DNA of 64,000 nucleotides from Sipunculus nudus (taxonomy: Eukaryota > Annelida > Sipuncula > Golfingiida > Sipunculidae). Below, in pieces: positions 1 to 13,437 of the stretch (position 1 is its first letter; each line of letters starts with the position of its first letter). A program made the position numbers and the translations under genes. Under the pieces are notes generated by a model. It searched no databases, had not been told where the DNA came from, and saw only the letters and a program-made list of their open reading frames with translations. Location of the stretch: assembly GCA_026874595.1 (NCBI GenBank), contig CM049320.1, forward strand, positions 10,113,464-10,177,463, written 5' to 3'.

Positions 1-160
1 ACATAGATGTACTCAGAACTAGTGCTGCGCTGACCGTTGTAGACGCGCCGTTCGCTAAATAAATGAAAGCAGAGGCCCGTGGCTCTGTAATATATACATA
101 AGCCGCATCAGGACTTACAAAAGCCAAAACGTATTAAATATAATTTTACAACACATCGCG

Positions 161-162
<2 letters not shown>

Positions 163-210
<48 letters not shown>
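163..210. repeat. (GA)n microsatellite
   Basis: An uninterrupted run of GA dinucleotides, about 24 units. It explains the SLSLSL reading of the minus-strand frame, which is not a gene. Confidence 0.95.
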
Positions 211-211
<1 letters not shown>

Positions 212-597
212 GGCCTTATAGTGTATTTCGGGTGTTGAACTTTACCGATGCATTTGAAGTAATAAACCGATACGTGTGTGATGACTGATTGTATCATTAT
301 AATTCAGCGAAGCGAGGACGAGTACAATGTGAAATGGTGTATACCGATAGTGATAAGATTGTAACAATGAATCTGACACTTAATGGTCAGTCATGCGTGA
401 AGCCCACACAAAACGTCAGTCGTAATGACAGGAAACCGCGTGTAAAATAAATACCCCTAGACAAGAGGGGGAGTTAGTCACCTGTAAGCTGGAAATATGT
501 GTCACTCATTTCCCGGACATGCACACCATATACAAACGTAAACCCAAACACCTCCATACACCACCTTTAACCCCCACTTTCCATATATAAGCATACA

Positions 598-611
598 TAC
601 ACACACACACA

Positions 612-665
<54 letters not shown>
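598..665. repeat. (CA)n/(TA)n compound microsatellite
   Basis: A short CA run passes directly into a long TA run. The compound CA-TA structure recurs many times in the window. Confidence 0.95.
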
Positions 666-671
<6 letters not shown>

Positions 672-863
672 GTTTGTATGTAGGTATGTATAAGTATATG
701 AAGAGGAGGAAACCTCTACTTCCAATGATGTCCTGTCTCTTCACGAGGTACAGAATAATTCGGAACAAGGCAGTCATATTTGTGGCGAGCTCCACTAAGG
801 AATTTATGTGCGTGTAGACAGGCACCCTACGTCATTAAAACATCAACCTCCGCAGCCGGCAAA

Positions 864-944
864 TGCCCAACATTTAAACGTGCCCTCAAGCGCCCAACTT
901 TTAAACGTGCCCTCAAACGCCCAACATTTAAACGTTCCCTCAAT
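864..944. repeat. 27-bp tandem repeat, three copies
   Basis: Three consecutive units share the core GCCCAACATTTAAACG followed by TGCCCTCAA. Units begin near 864, 891 and 918 and differ at only a few positions (ACATTT versus ACTTTT, GTGCC versus GTTCC). Confidence 0.85.
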
Positions 945-2021
945 CATGCTTAGCCAACAGGGTCCAGTTAACCTCCAAAATTAGATGAATTAGAAGCGTC
1001 CGTCATGATGGCTTGACAGCTTTGTGTGAATCTGTGCCATAGGGAAGGAAGGAGGTATATAATGTAAATCATTTTGTGTAATAATATTATATTTTTTTTC
1101 TTCTTTATTTAGCATATATTCTTCGATCATATAAGCCTCTGATGTCAAATACTACCACACAGTAAATACAACTGTAATTTGTTCAGATCATTAGAATGGG
1201 TGCTCTATTATGACTTGCATCATGACTCACAGGCCCCTATCAGTTATTTTTGAAGGCCTGATTGTCATGTTGTCATGGCTACAGGATAACGCTGCTATTT
1301 TGAGCTCTTGCCACGATGGTTGGAAAGGATTTTTAAAATTGTGGAAAATGGACACGGTTTGTACTTATAGTACTCACCATTTAAGAACTGAAACCATTTT
1401 TTCCTTTGCATCCGTACAAAATTCTTCGCCATGCATGTGTCTTAATGGTGAGATAAATAATTAAAATAAATTTAAAAAAATGATCCCAGACAATTTATTT
1501 TCTTCGTATGGCCTTACCGATAATACGGTAATCCAATGCGGTAACCCTTTATGCTACGTCTAATAGCAGGCACCATGTGCGCATTATAACGTTATATACA
1601 TTGTATCTTGACAATTTATAGATACAGCCGTAATCCCTACTTATATGCCCTTAGTACAATGTATTTATTTGCGCCTCGCCATCAGGACATCGTTTGTATT
1701 TTAAAAAAAAGTATATACAGATGATCGTATTGAGTAATTGCGACAAATTATAAATATTCGGCGAATTTCAAAATTACTGATCTTGTCAGCAAGGTGGTCG
1801 TGTTACATGTAGGGGTGGTCGTCAGGCTCGGTTTCCCGGAATGTTCACTTCCGCGTCGTTTTATCTTCCGAATTTGATATTTAGTCCTGTTTGTCTCATT
1901 TGACTCATTTGACTCACTGTAAATCACCAATGTTTTAAAGTTTATTCTAACATGTTCAGCCTCATACATTGCGAAAAAGAAAATTATGCATTGATAGTTA
2001 TATAATTGATGACAGGAGTTA

Positions 2022-2096
2022 GAGTGGAATGGCTGGAACACTGGGACTGCCAAAACGACCTTAATGTTGTGGGTTCGAGTCCCGTTCGGACTCTGT
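2022..2096 (+). repeat. tRNA-like fragment with B box (SINE candidate)
   Basis: It contains GTGGGTTCGAGTCCC, a good Pol III B box (GGTTCGANTCC). The A box is not clear and no cloverleaf forms, so this is more likely a SINE head than a tRNA gene. The same GTTGTGGGTTCGAGTC core recurs near 10,020. Confidence 0.4.
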
Positions 2097-2121
2097 TAAC
2101 ACCTTTGTTTAAGATCTAAAT

Positions 2122-2123
<2 letters not shown>

Positions 2124-2159
<36 letters not shown>
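2124..2159. repeat. (TG)n microsatellite
   Basis: About 18 TG units directly downstream of the tRNA-like fragment. A simple tail at this position is common for SINE insertions. Confidence 0.9.
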
Positions 2160-2160
<1 letters not shown>

Positions 2161-3027
2161 ATTTAGGTACGTGTGTAAGAAGAGTATAGTGTACATGTGT
2201 CGGAATTTGGGCAAGTCTGAGAGTTGGCGTGTGTATATGTGTGTGATAGAGAATATGTTAGAAGTATTCTTCCTGAATGCTTGACCAAAAAAAAAACGGT
2301 CAAGAATAACGTGAGACGAAGATACAGTGAAAGAAAAATGGAATGTTGGAGAGAGGCACGGGCATACATCAAGAAGCAGTTAGAATCAAACAGGCGTCAT
2401 GGAAGGGAGACAATGAATGGTTAAACATGTCATGAGTAGGGAGAGAAAGAGGGCGCCAAAGTGACGCTGGGGCCAATATTACATGGTAATTACATGTCAA
2501 TTCTACCTGAATTACAAGGGAACTAATAATTGTGCGCATGAGCGGCTCGCCGTGAATACACGCCACCATTGAACCCAGTCGGACAATAACGGGGCTCAGT
2601 CAACGTAACGGAGTTCTCAAGGGAGCGCTGCATGGATCACATGCAGTTCTCAAGCACGGCAAATTTACCTTAACTTGGTATTTTACCTGCCGCTCAAATC
2701 CAGTGTGTGAAGAACGCGTAGGTAAACATTTCTGCGCGACACCAAAGGTCGTCTGTTAACACACCATTGAATAAACTTGTGAACATCGAATTGGACCTCC
2801 ATTCACCTTTCTCGGGCCACCGATTCGATCGTATTGTTATACAAATTGAACCCTCGTGGCTGGCGGATTAAATACATCGACTCACAGTACCGCAGTGAGA
2901 ATGGAAAGGATTTTCAACATTTATAAATTTGCGCTTCTGTGACGAGCAGCAATTATATTTTGGATACCACGTGTGTGGTTTTACCTGTTTGTGCTACCAG
3001 CTTTAACTTAAGCGGCCCTATTCATAC

Positions 3028-3048
3028 GCACACACACACACACACAGA
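3028..3048. repeat. (CA)n microsatellite
   Basis: A short pure CA tract. Confidence 0.85.
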
Positions 3049-3799
3049 TATGTCCAAAATCCAGGGACAAAATGTCAAAAGAGGGGATCCACAGAACAGA
3101 ACAAACAAGGACAAACTGACAGAAACTGACCATCGGACAAATAAATTGGAAGTAATATTATAATGAAGAATAATGTCTAATACACCATACTGATACCACC
3201 ATTTAATAGGCATAAAACAACGATAAAAATAATAAAGTAAAAGAATAAAGTATTTTTGTATGTGTCAAAAAAGTAACTGCATGTGGTCCGAGTAAAATAT
3301 TACATGATCGTGACTGTATATATATATTATATAAAACCAAGGTCGTTCTTGATCATACGGCTTGGTAAATATTTACCTTGTTTATGATTGAATTATAACG
3401 TCATAAATGCTGAAAATTATAATAATATTAATAAATAATCACATCTGTAAATAACTATAACGAATGATAACTAATAACCATTTGTTAACTGTCACAGATA
3501 TCTGATAATCTACGAGGAAGAAATAAAATGTGCGGGTGAACCGCTGCATAACTGAGTGTCTAAATGGCTTGATTGACTTGGTGAACATTTCTTTCACCTT
3601 GACAGTATATGTCTGCATTTTGCGGTAAGATATTTTGTCAAAGAGCTTTTTCAGTGGACTTTTATTTTGCTTGGAAATCAAGAAAAACAACATTTGTTTG
3701 GTTTTGCGAGAATGCAGATTTTGTAAACAGTGTTGACAAACATTTAAACCCTGCCCAAGGACCACCTCTGTAAAAGAACCACTCGGTTGTCATGACCAT

Positions 3800-4420
3800 A
3801 ATGACACCTCCCCCGGGGGCAAGTAATTATATGTTCATCATCACCTGTTCCTTCATTGGTTAGTTGTTGCCTCTGCCGGGAGGGTATGCGTTCATCCCCG
3901 TTTGTGTGTGCAATATGTGTATGTTTGTTTGCTCACAAAATCATGAACCGAGCTAATCACATTTCTTGGGCATTTCGGGCATGGCCCCATGGAGAATCGA
4001 TTATATTTTAGTGTGGATGTTATTCGTGATTCAGATCAAGAAACATTCACAAATATAGAGTCACTTATGCATGAATGAACCATGGAATATGGGCCTAAGG
4101 CAAACAGGGTTTTGGGAGCATCCCACGATAGGACCCCCGACATGGTGAAGGCTTGCATTACTTAGAATGCAGATTTCTTGTTTGGTTTTATTTCTGTTAA
4201 TATTTAACTCAAAAAACTATGAAGGGATTTTAATGAAATTCGTTTGAAGATTAAGGTTATGACCCAGGAACAATTCATTAAATTCGGTGGTGGTCTGAAT
4301 CATTACAATATGTGTTTTTAAAGGATTCTTTACCATTGTGAGATAATTAGTTAAATTATTAGGGCCGAGCGCCAAATTGATTCACTGTTATCAATTGCCG
4401 CCTTCATTTAACACAGCAGA
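3800..4420. repeat. interspersed repeat, uncertain family
   Basis: It contains phrases typical of widespread invertebrate repeats: a GGGAGGGTATGCGTTCATCC stretch, then text around a flexible GTTTGTTTGCTCACAAAA, then AAGGGATTTTAATGAAATTC. I recognise the style, not a named family, and see no coding capacity. Confidence 0.3.
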
Positions 4421-4428
4421 ACTTATAT

Positions 4429-4430
<2 letters not shown>

Positions 4431-4482
<52 letters not shown>

Positions 4483-4530
4483 AGAGAGGGTATGTGAGGA
4501 TGTGTGTGTGTTTGTAGCCTCAAACTACTT
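4431..4530. repeat. (TA)n/(TG)n compound microsatellite
   Basis: A TA run is followed by a TG run, then GA-rich and TG-rich text. Confidence 0.9.
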
Positions 4531-5305
4531 TTCTTTTTATATTGTAGCATCCATGTTTAGTAAGAAGATCTAAAGCCTGTATCCTTCGGTCCTGCTGGAG
4601 TTCACGCATTGAGTTTGGAGTTAGGACAAATGCTACCCTTCCGAAAATTCTCACAACCTTATTGTAGAAATGGGGAAAATCCCCACACGAATAAAATTAA
4701 GGTGATACAGCACTTCAATCCCACACTTTTCAATGTGAATATATAAACAGTACTGCTGTTCAAACTTAAGACTTAATTTTCAATAATTAGATTCTATCCC
4801 TCATTCTAAGTTCAGTGTGTAAACATCCCGACTGCCTTGATATTTGGTCACACTATTATGTTATATTTTACAATAAAAAAAAGTAAAATAAAAATCTCCT
4901 TCTCAGAATATATGTATATATACATATTTATATATCTTATCTGTGCGGTTCGTGAATCTTAATTTTTATCTTTTTACATTATCATGCAGTGCCTGGTAAA
5001 AGACTTGACCGGCATATCGTGGTCCGCATCTGCTTTTTAAAAGGATGGGATTATCTGTTGCCAAAAACTGTATTTAAAACTGATACCATGGATTATTGTC
5101 TTAATTGAATATATGTGTTTCTCGGTCACCATTCATTCCAGGTACGGGAACAAGACAACTCCCGGAATAAAGTTTTAACGATAACGAGACACATGGGCAT
5201 GTTACACGTTTACGACATGTCGCAAAATAAAAGGCAGGGAGCCAAATATTGGTCGTTATGGCGGGGTGGACGTGTTAAAGGGTCGGTAGTTAACCAGGAT
5301 GTTAC

Positions 5306-5307
<2 letters not shown>

Positions 5308-5370
<63 letters not shown>
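5308..5370. repeat. (TA)n microsatellite
   Basis: About 31 TA units. It gives the false IYIYIY reading in the plus-strand frame. Confidence 0.95.
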
Positions 5371-5373
<3 letters not shown>

Positions 5374-5739
5374 TTTATGTGTTTGTGTTTGTTGATGCCT
5401 GTAAATCTGTTATATATTATCATTTAAACCTTTATCAGATTTATTTTCATATATGACAGTAACCATATCTAATTTCGTATTAATATGCAAGCAATGCATC
5501 TTCCTGTATTTCCCGTTATCAAATGTTGCGTTCAATTAATCATCAGCAAATGCACATAAACTATTTTTTTATTAATATATGGATATATACATTTATATAT
5601 ACATATATATATAATATATTATATATATACATAACATATATATATGTGTATACATTAATGCACAGATTCATCAACAAATGAGGTATTACGTACACCCACA
5701 CACATACACAGGCAGATTTGCACGTAACGAACCCACTCA

Positions 5740-6117
5740 TGCGGAACTTGTAAATCCAGGATTCTCTCGGACACTCGGTGACCGCACGCTATGGAAAGGC
5801 CCGGAGCGGACACGCAGGCGAGTTGTCAAGCCGAACAAGCACTTGAGTCAATAGGACCATTCATGCATGGCACTTTCAAGCTGGTCTCGCAAAAATAGGC
5901 CCCAAATCAAATACCACCTTTTATTCCATGTGCGGCCATGCGAGAAAAGAAAACTTACACTTTTATTCGGCGATTTGCGCTCGTACAAATAAACGCAGTA
6001 TGTACTGCTATCCGATACCTCGTGTTAATCACTAGCGAACCGCGCTCGGTCGCCTGGACCAGCGATACACGGGAACAGACTGGCGTTCTATAAGCGTTCC
6101 TCTAGCCGAAACCCTGG
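5740..6117 (+). other. GC-richer island, possible untranslated exon
   Basis: This stretch is visibly richer in CG dinucleotides than its surroundings and ends at CCCTGG followed by GTAAGT, a strong donor at 6,118. It has no long open frame. It could be a promoter with a non-coding first exon for a plus-strand gene, but no transcript data are available here. Confidence 0.25.
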
Positions 6118-6648
6118 GTAAGTTTTAATTTATATTATCACGTAATTAATTATAAATATTCTCATTAATAAGGGTATCAGACGGGACCTTGTCCTAAAAG
6201 TATCACGGCCTTAATTTGGATATTTAGTCCTTTAGTTGTTTCCTGTACGACATGTTCCCTTTGTCTGAGCTCAAATTGTTGATGTTCCAAATTTAAAGTA
6301 AATTAATTGTCACGGTCATTACGGATAATTCTCAGTGTCCACTTGTCAGCGGCCTCCTCGTGTGCTCCAATTAGAGTCAGCTAACTCAAATTTAACCTGT
6401 TTTGGAATATAAAGGAGAGAAAGGACTTTTTTAATCAGGGAAAATTGCCGATAATTGGGAAGAGTTAGTGAACAAAAAAATCAAACTCAAGGAAATATGT
6501 CTGGTTGTTGTATTGTGCCGTAAAATGTCCTGGATTGTGCTCCCACTGACTCAATATTATAAATGTGTGTGTGTCAATGTATGTATATACGTTAAGAAGA
6601 AATATTCAGGACCGCAAACTGGTTTTGAACAGTGGTTTTAGGAAGTTT

Positions 6649-6654
<6 letters not shown>

Positions 6655-6725
<71 letters not shown>
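6655..6725. repeat. (TA)n microsatellite
   Basis: About 35 TA units. Confidence 0.95.
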
Positions 6726-6728
<3 letters not shown>

Positions 6729-7096
6729 CCTATCTATATATAAGTGAATTATCAGCTGTCAGAGACCGGCAATAAGAGATACGTGTTCACATCCGATAGA
6801 AATCTGGTTGAGCCGCGCCTGGGCCATGTCGTGGTTATACAGAAGGTATACGAATAACCTCCGGCAAACCTGTTGTCCCCGAGGTTTAACCTTATACATA
6901 CATTCTTACAGTATAGTGTTAATTAAGATTTAGGGACACTGAAGTGAACACTGACTTCATACACCGTATATGACAACAATAGGGGCAGTATTGATGGATT
7001 TGAGATTATGACACGTGACCGAATCTTTGTCACCCTGAGGTCAAGGATATGGATCAACTTATGACGTTACAGTAATACGGTGTATAAATTATCAAA

Positions 7097-7099
<3 letters not shown>

Positions 7100-7155
<56 letters not shown>
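7100..7155. repeat. (TA)n microsatellite
   Basis: About 28 TA units. Confidence 0.95.
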
Positions 7156-7158
<3 letters not shown>

Positions 7159-9462
7159 ATAATATAATTTTATTATACACATCATATGGGTGGTTATGTT
7201 TGTGTAAATGTTGACATGTACTTTTTATTAAATTACAAAAATAATAAAATCTTAAATTTAAAACTGTATAATTATCTTACAAATCAGTCAGTTTGGATGA
7301 TAATATATAAATATATTAACTAATCGTTATTAATTCACTCATGACTATGATCAATTTATTTTGGATCACCAAGACAATCGAGATTTCGTGTTTTGTAATT
7401 AAAAAGGGGACGAAGATACATAATTACAAACCCACACACATGTACATGTCATTGTACATAAGATAAATCCAGCGTAATTTATCCGCGTAATGAGCTTGAG
7501 AGGAGAAATTGAATGATGTGACGGCGTTTCTTTCCACTTGGCTGATCACGTGCTATGTTGTGGTCGGCTGCTACCGGCTTTTGCTGAGGCAGTTTCCCGC
7601 TCTGTTTCCCGCCAGAACGGCGAGAGATGTACATTGAGTACGTTCCATTGTGCCGAGGACCTGGTCCAGTGCGTTTGCAATATATCTTTATTGCATCTCC
7701 GCACACCGAAAGACCACCGCGTCACGGCGCGCAACCATGCGACACCAAGCGGCAGCGCAAAAAAATAACTAACCGATCCCTGGACGCATAACTGGCGTTA
7801 ATTACCGCGTCGTATCTCCACGCAGCGTGTCCCACTATAAACAAAACCCGTATGGAATTTTGGAAGAATGCGCATTCCAACCGATCCCCGAGACGCTGCA
7901 CGGACACGGACAGTGACTTTCTATGCATGCCCACTCACTGAAAATACGAGGATGCTTCAAGCCAGGGACCAGTAATTAAATGCTTTAACCCATGCGTGCA
8001 AATTATGCAGATAACACACATACGATCATGTAGGCGATGCGGCGTTCTTTGGAGCTCTGCCAAATATTTCTTCGTTTAATTATCATTTAGAAAGTCGCAT
8101 TCCATTGGTCACGTGTGCATGATGAAAAAAAGATGTGCTTGTCTTTTTGACGCACTTGTGTCGTGATGAAAGTAAGCACTTAATTAACCAGTTTTCAAAT
8201 CTATACCTATTTTTAGCCCTCAGGTATGTGAAAATCAAATATATTATAATGGTATACCATTACTTACATAAAAACGTTTCACAAGAGTTTGTAATGAACG
8301 TGATACTACATGATATATATATATATATTGCACATTTATTAAGCGCTCCTCTAGCGAACTACACAGAAGAACTAATACAATAAAACTGTGAAAAAAAGAG
8401 TTAAAATCATACAAGTTAAATTAGGCAAGTCCGAGATTAAAACGATTAAAGTATGACTAAATGGTGATTAAAATATCAATCGTGTAATTTAAGAAACAAG
8501 TATTATATGTTTATGGACATCGGTTGGATCTTTGTCTACTGATAATGTTTTAAAAGCAACATGCAGGTCGCATACATCTCTGAAAAGGTATGTCTTTAGT
8601 CCATTTTTAAACTGTTCAAGTGTAGCGGCGTCTCGTAAACCATCTGGTAAGTTGTTCAAGATCACTGGTGCCTTATGTCAGAACGATCTTACTCCGTTGG
8701 ACCTCAGGTTGTTATATGAAGACACTACCAAAAGATTTCTTGCCGAGAACTGAGGGCCCTGCAATATATTAGTGCATGCTTAATAGAGCACTGATAGTTA
8801 GGTGGAATAAAGTAATTTTATTTCCAAAAGTTAGACCACTTGTGCAATGAACCGTCATTCATTACAACTATGCACCCTATTTTTATTTATCGATGCAGAT
8901 TCATACAATGAAGTATCTCAGAACGGAGAAAAACAATGCAGAAAAAAATGTTAAAGTCATGCCATTTGATATCAGGGCAACATGTCCATGTGCATCATAA
9001 ATTTACCACTCAAGGTTACCATACATTAAGTACATTGATTTTGTGAGCTGACCCATGGCTGGTCAAACTCGAGCGTTGCACGTTTTGAGACACGTGAGCG
9101 TAGAGTTGAATCATTGCTTATAAGGTCATTCCTTTTTTTACGGGTGAAAGTAGGTGGCTGGTTTTGGGTTCAACAGTGAACGTTTTGAACTTTTGGGGTG
9201 CAGGGGCACTTTTGAAATTGAAAAATGGCACGATTCAAGGTAACAATATGTTAAGAAGTGTGATTTCAGTGACCGTCCCAGAAGAGCAAGAGGATAAAAA
9301 AAAAGGGAACAGCCTTGTCAATTCTTCTAAGTAAAAACATTCTCTCTTTATCAATGTTATAATGATGATAATATTATTTTATTATTACATTATTATTATT
9401 ATATGTATCAGTAAAATTATATTTCAAACAAGTACACATCCAGTTGAAAGGATACTTGTGAG

Positions 9463-9550
9463 CTGCGGCGTCAATTTATCTTCCAGGGTAGGGGATAACT
9501 CACACACACACTCACATCCCACACACACACACACTTACACACACAAATAA

Positions 9551-9582
<32 letters not shown>

Positions 9583-9981
9583 CATATATATACCATATAT
9601 TATATATTTATATATATATACACCTTTATAGGGTCTGTGAGACACATTCAGATATATTCGCGTCTGTGTGTCACATTTAAAATACATATACTTAATCACA
9701 TTTTAAATATATTACAATAAAGTAAAGCTTTTAGACAATAAGATTTTATGTTTCCAGTATAAGTTAATTCTAAACCATGTTATGATATGTTATATTTCAT
9801 TGTAAACTCATAAATGAAACAAAGCGTCTACGATTCTATTTTTTTAATATATATCATTTGCAATATATAAATATTATTCTCTGAATAGTGGGGGGGGGGG
9901 GGGAATGTTTATATTGACAACCCACCCTTACCAAAAGCGAGGGGGGATATACACCCCACCCCTCCTATACTGACACCCCTG
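9463..9981. mobile_element. hAT-type MITE copy with internal microsatellite expansion
   Basis: The left end reads CTGCGGCGTCAATTTATCTT and the right end ACTGACACCCCTG. These match the ends of the better preserved element at 25,693-25,848. The inside is inflated by CA and TA microsatellites and a 14-base G run. The flanking 8-mers agree only partly, so this is an older copy. Confidence 0.5.
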
Positions 9982-10060
9982 TTGGTGTGAGGGTAAGGAT
10001 GCGGGGCTTGTGACTTCAAGGTTGTGGGTTCGAGTCTGGTTTAGTCCAAATGTCTTAACC
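9982..10060 (+). repeat. tRNA-like SINE fragment
   Basis: A B box (GGTTCGAGTCT) follows an A-box-like GTGTGAGGGTAAGGATG at the expected distance. It is not a foldable tRNA. It starts directly next to the MITE end. Confidence 0.4.
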
Positions 10061-10239
10061 ACACGGATGCGCCCTCTCTACCATGTATGATTGGATACTT
10101 GTCGTGGACGGCAAGCAAGCATACAATTTTATCATTTGAAATGCTATTTTATCATTTGCCGTGGAATTGTGAACAAGCAGTATAGTCTGTTTTAAGCGTC
10201 GTTGTGTGAATGTGTTGACAGGGCAGGTGAGTTTACAGA

Positions 10240-10475
10240 TATGACTAAATATTTTTAGAGTATATTTAAATGGGGTATTTTTATATACATATATAATATA
10301 ACATCGTGTATTGTATGTATTCTGAGTTTTAACACTGTTTTTATTGTATTAATAATTATGTTTGCTGTATTTTAGTAAAAGTGGTTATTGTTTTTCCACT
10401 TTTGTTGATGTGCGGGCAAATTGTAATTATCTTGCAAGGGATTAATAAATTATATCTTATCTTATATTATAGCGT
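10240..10475 (+). repeat. LINE-like 3' tail
   Basis: The text ends GGGATTAATAAATTATATC followed by TTATCTTATATT. This is the usual style of non-LTR 3' ends with an AATAAA-like signal and short terminal repeats. A similar tail occurs near 14,090-14,130. No reverse-transcriptase frame is left. Confidence 0.35.
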
Positions 10476-10554
10476 AATATTTGGCTGCTTTAGTTGTCTG
10501 CTCCACAGGGAGCCGAGAAAAGCTATAAGAATGACCATGCACCAAAACCAGAAA

Positions 10555-10865
10555 GCCTAAGCACGGGAGCACATTAAATCATACAGAGCACCTTAATATC
10601 ATATAGAGCACGTTCAAAATACTCGGAACACGCTAAAATGACCCGGGACAATGAAAAAAGGACTACATGAACACGCGAAGCACAATCAAACAAGCAAGCA
10701 CGTAAAATAACACAGAACACGTTAAAAAAAAAAACAAGCCATATTCAGAAACATGCGGGCCACATTAAAAACGCATTGGCCATATTAAAACACTCGGGGC
10801 ACGTTAAAAAACACACGGGACACGTTTAGATGACATGTGTGCCACGTTTAGAAACACGTGTAATT
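10555..10865. repeat. degenerate 22-26 bp tandem repeat
   Basis: Variants of a unit close to CACGTTAAAAAACACACGGG recur about a dozen times with heavy divergence. The last copies (10,780-10,865) are the clearest. Confidence 0.6.
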
Positions 10866-12095
10866 CTGCTTCCCATATTCGCTGATTTAGTTATTTGTTT
10901 CCACTGATGACAGCGGGGACAGTCAGTTGACTGATTACCAGAACAAACATGGAACTGGGGCTCAGTCAGTGTAGGGGCACCGTGGGATTTGAACACTGTT
11001 ACGGCTGAAGGACATTCTGCTCAAAGATGACTTGCAATTGCCAACTGGTTGAATCATAACCCGGTCAGATATATGGAACATTACATTTGAAACACACTGG
11101 TCCACCTTGCATTATCTATATATTTTACCTGCGTATGCTAGTATTCTTAAAAGGGACGCAGTTATTATATTTATTGGTACAAGTCTGCGTTACGTGTACG
11201 GCAAAACCGGTCCAGCTCCTAAATTTGTTTTAGGGAAACAAGATTACATCTTTATCTTTTAGACAATGAAAAAGCTGCAGTTACATATTCTATACACTTT
11301 AATTTTTTTATAGTTGAGGGGGGGGGGGGGTCGATCTGATGTGACCCTTCTGCGCTATCGGAGTCGTCGCGGAAATAAAGAAGTTATGACACGTTTACAG
11401 ATGTTAAGGAAAGATAGACTAAATAGCGAAGCCTAATAATGCCTGAACGAGGAACCGTTCTTTTTCTTTTGCAAGGCGCACAAAAGTAAACCAGTATCCT
11501 TACATTGGCTGAGGCTGACAGCGCTGTAGGAGTAGATGAATCATCTGCCAGGGAAATACTCCGTCACTGAAGTTAACATGTGAAATAATATCTCCGTTCA
11601 TTTCTAGGTGTGTGCATTTTTAATTGCCACAGTGAGTGATCAACACGTGCTGCATACGTACAGGTAAACGTACACACGCGTACATCTTAATGAATAAGTA
11701 CGAAGAGGATGTAATTTGGCCAAATTATACTCGCAAACCCATACACTTTCAAGTCCACCTTTATATACAGGATCATCAGCATGCGGAAATTAAAGAATCC
11801 ATAGCGTATTGTCCTATAAGTTTTTTTATGCAGGGAATATAAAGTAGCTGAATTAAATGCGATATTAAAGGTAATTATTATGCCGAGAACAAAATTTGAT
11901 GTGTAAACATGGTAACATCGATTCTAACGGTACTTGGTTGAAGAACCCGTGTTGAATATTAAATGAGGCCCAATGTTCATTATAGAAACCCCTCATAATA
12001 ATGCAGTCACCGCCGTGCATAATCAAATGCCGCAAATATGTTGCATTTAGCTATTCGGAAAAACGGAGTTTTGCAACCATAAATAACTTATTTTG
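10866..12095. other. gene-free region
   Basis: AT-rich DNA with a 12-base G run at about 11,318. No supported exon or repeat family. Confidence 0.45.
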
Positions 12096-12460
12096 CTGGA
12101 GGTATATCCGCCTCCACTTTTTAATAATAGCTTAACTATTAACATATCTGCAGAATTCTGTTCCAGTATCAGACCCTGTTACACTTCAGTAGCATATTCT
12201 TCTTCTCATTTTATAACCTGGTGTTAACCAGGCCCGGTGACTACTGCACCCGCGGGCCTTGGACGTGTAATCGACCTCATTGCCTCGTCATACCACCCAG
12301 GAACCCCCGAAAGGCGTACTCGTTCGTGAGTGAAACATGGCCGTGGAGTATGGCCTTCCTATTATGCCTGCAGAGCGCTCACCCTGTTGTCGATTATTAA
12401 AAATTTGAGTGCCTCGGTTGATATTCGAACTCACGACCTCCCGGCTTTGTGTATATATTA
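12096..12460 (-). mobile_element. tRNA-derived SINE (older copy)
   Basis: It shares more than 300 bp of diverged sequence with 57,305-57,724. On the minus strand the head carries a B-box-like GTTCGAATAT. The body passes through CCAGGCCCGG and the tail ends in the GGAGGT/CCTCC inverted repeat at 12,100-12,117. Confidence 0.65.
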
Positions 12461-13437
12461 CCAGTCTGATAATATAGATGTATGAAACCTGATTTTATAT
12501 AGACATTGGACAAAGAAAGAAAGAGAGAGGGTCAGACAAACAGTCAGGTTGACGAAAAATAAGAGAAAGCGAAAGAAATGTATTATTAATATTATCCTTT
12601 GGTTTTGTCTTGATGTCAGAGCGCCAGGGGATGTTCACCCTCCGGGCGATTTTTTGTCCCTTCGCAAGATGCCGGCCAGAGCTCCGCAACCTCAAGCAGG
12701 TGATGTTGTAGATCTAATGAAAGTAACAAGCGCTCATTATGCAAATAGGCGGCAGAGGTTCTTATGGAATACGTACATCAATCAAAATATAGTTGAGAGC
12801 GCATCAGAAGTCTGATGAAACATCAGCTGCATATGAAATGAAAAATGAACTCATCAAGCTCTTTAATGACTACATATATCCCTACCCTATAAATTAAAGG
12901 GGCCTATTCACTTGCCTTTTGAAAAAGAATTTATGTGATTTCTGGCTTCCTCTGTATCTGTGTATATATTAATAATCTGAGGAAAATTCTGTCATGAAAA
13001 GTTCTTATAAAGCCTCCGTGATTGATGTATTAACTTGTTTATCAACAGCGTGTTTGTAAACATATCAATGTTGACAAACGGAGATAAAACATAACCTAAG
13101 TGGGTAGGTTGCATATATGCCGGGGTAGAAAGGTCACTTGTTACAAAACGTCATTTGCAAAGCTCTGGTTTATCAAACTTGCCACAAGATGCACTTGTTG
13201 AATTTGTTTTAATTATTTTTGCGGGTACCCACATAATATAAGCACGTTTATATAAACAAAGCAAGCAGCCAGTGTGCGGTGATATCCACGTTTTTCGGCC
13301 TATTTTTTAAAAGCTCCAAGGGATTACCTTTGGTTTATAAAGGTAATATAGGTGATTGGGACCTTTTAACAATCAGACATTACAGTTTTGCTACATTTCT
13401 CGCCTCGGTCCTACTTCCAGTTCCGTCCATAAAAGGG

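Larger units (their letters stand above)
1..3780. other. gene-free region with microsatellites
   Basis: I see no convincing exon here. Open frames are short, have no recognisable domain and several run through simple repeats. The region holds GA, CA/TA and TG microsatellites, a three-copy 27-bp repeat and a tRNA-like fragment, listed separately. Confidence 0.6.
6120..9460. other. gene-free region
   Basis: It holds two long TA microsatellites and a CG-richer patch at about 7,480-7,960 with overlapping short open frames on both strands. None of those frames has a domain I recognise, so I do not call a gene. Confidence 0.5.

Noticed and set aside
115-297. Minus-strand frame with SLSLSL tract
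   Set aside because: It is only the reading of a GA microsatellite.
5115-5456. Plus-strand frame with IYIYIY tract
   Set aside because: Most of it is a TA microsatellite; no domain. The same applies to frames at 502-825, 6,565-6,747, 20,026-20,310, 37,562-37,861 and 40,306-40,647.
7479-7934. Cluster of overlapping frames in a CG-richer patch
   Set aside because: Frames on both strands overlap, none shows a domain or splice-supported continuation.
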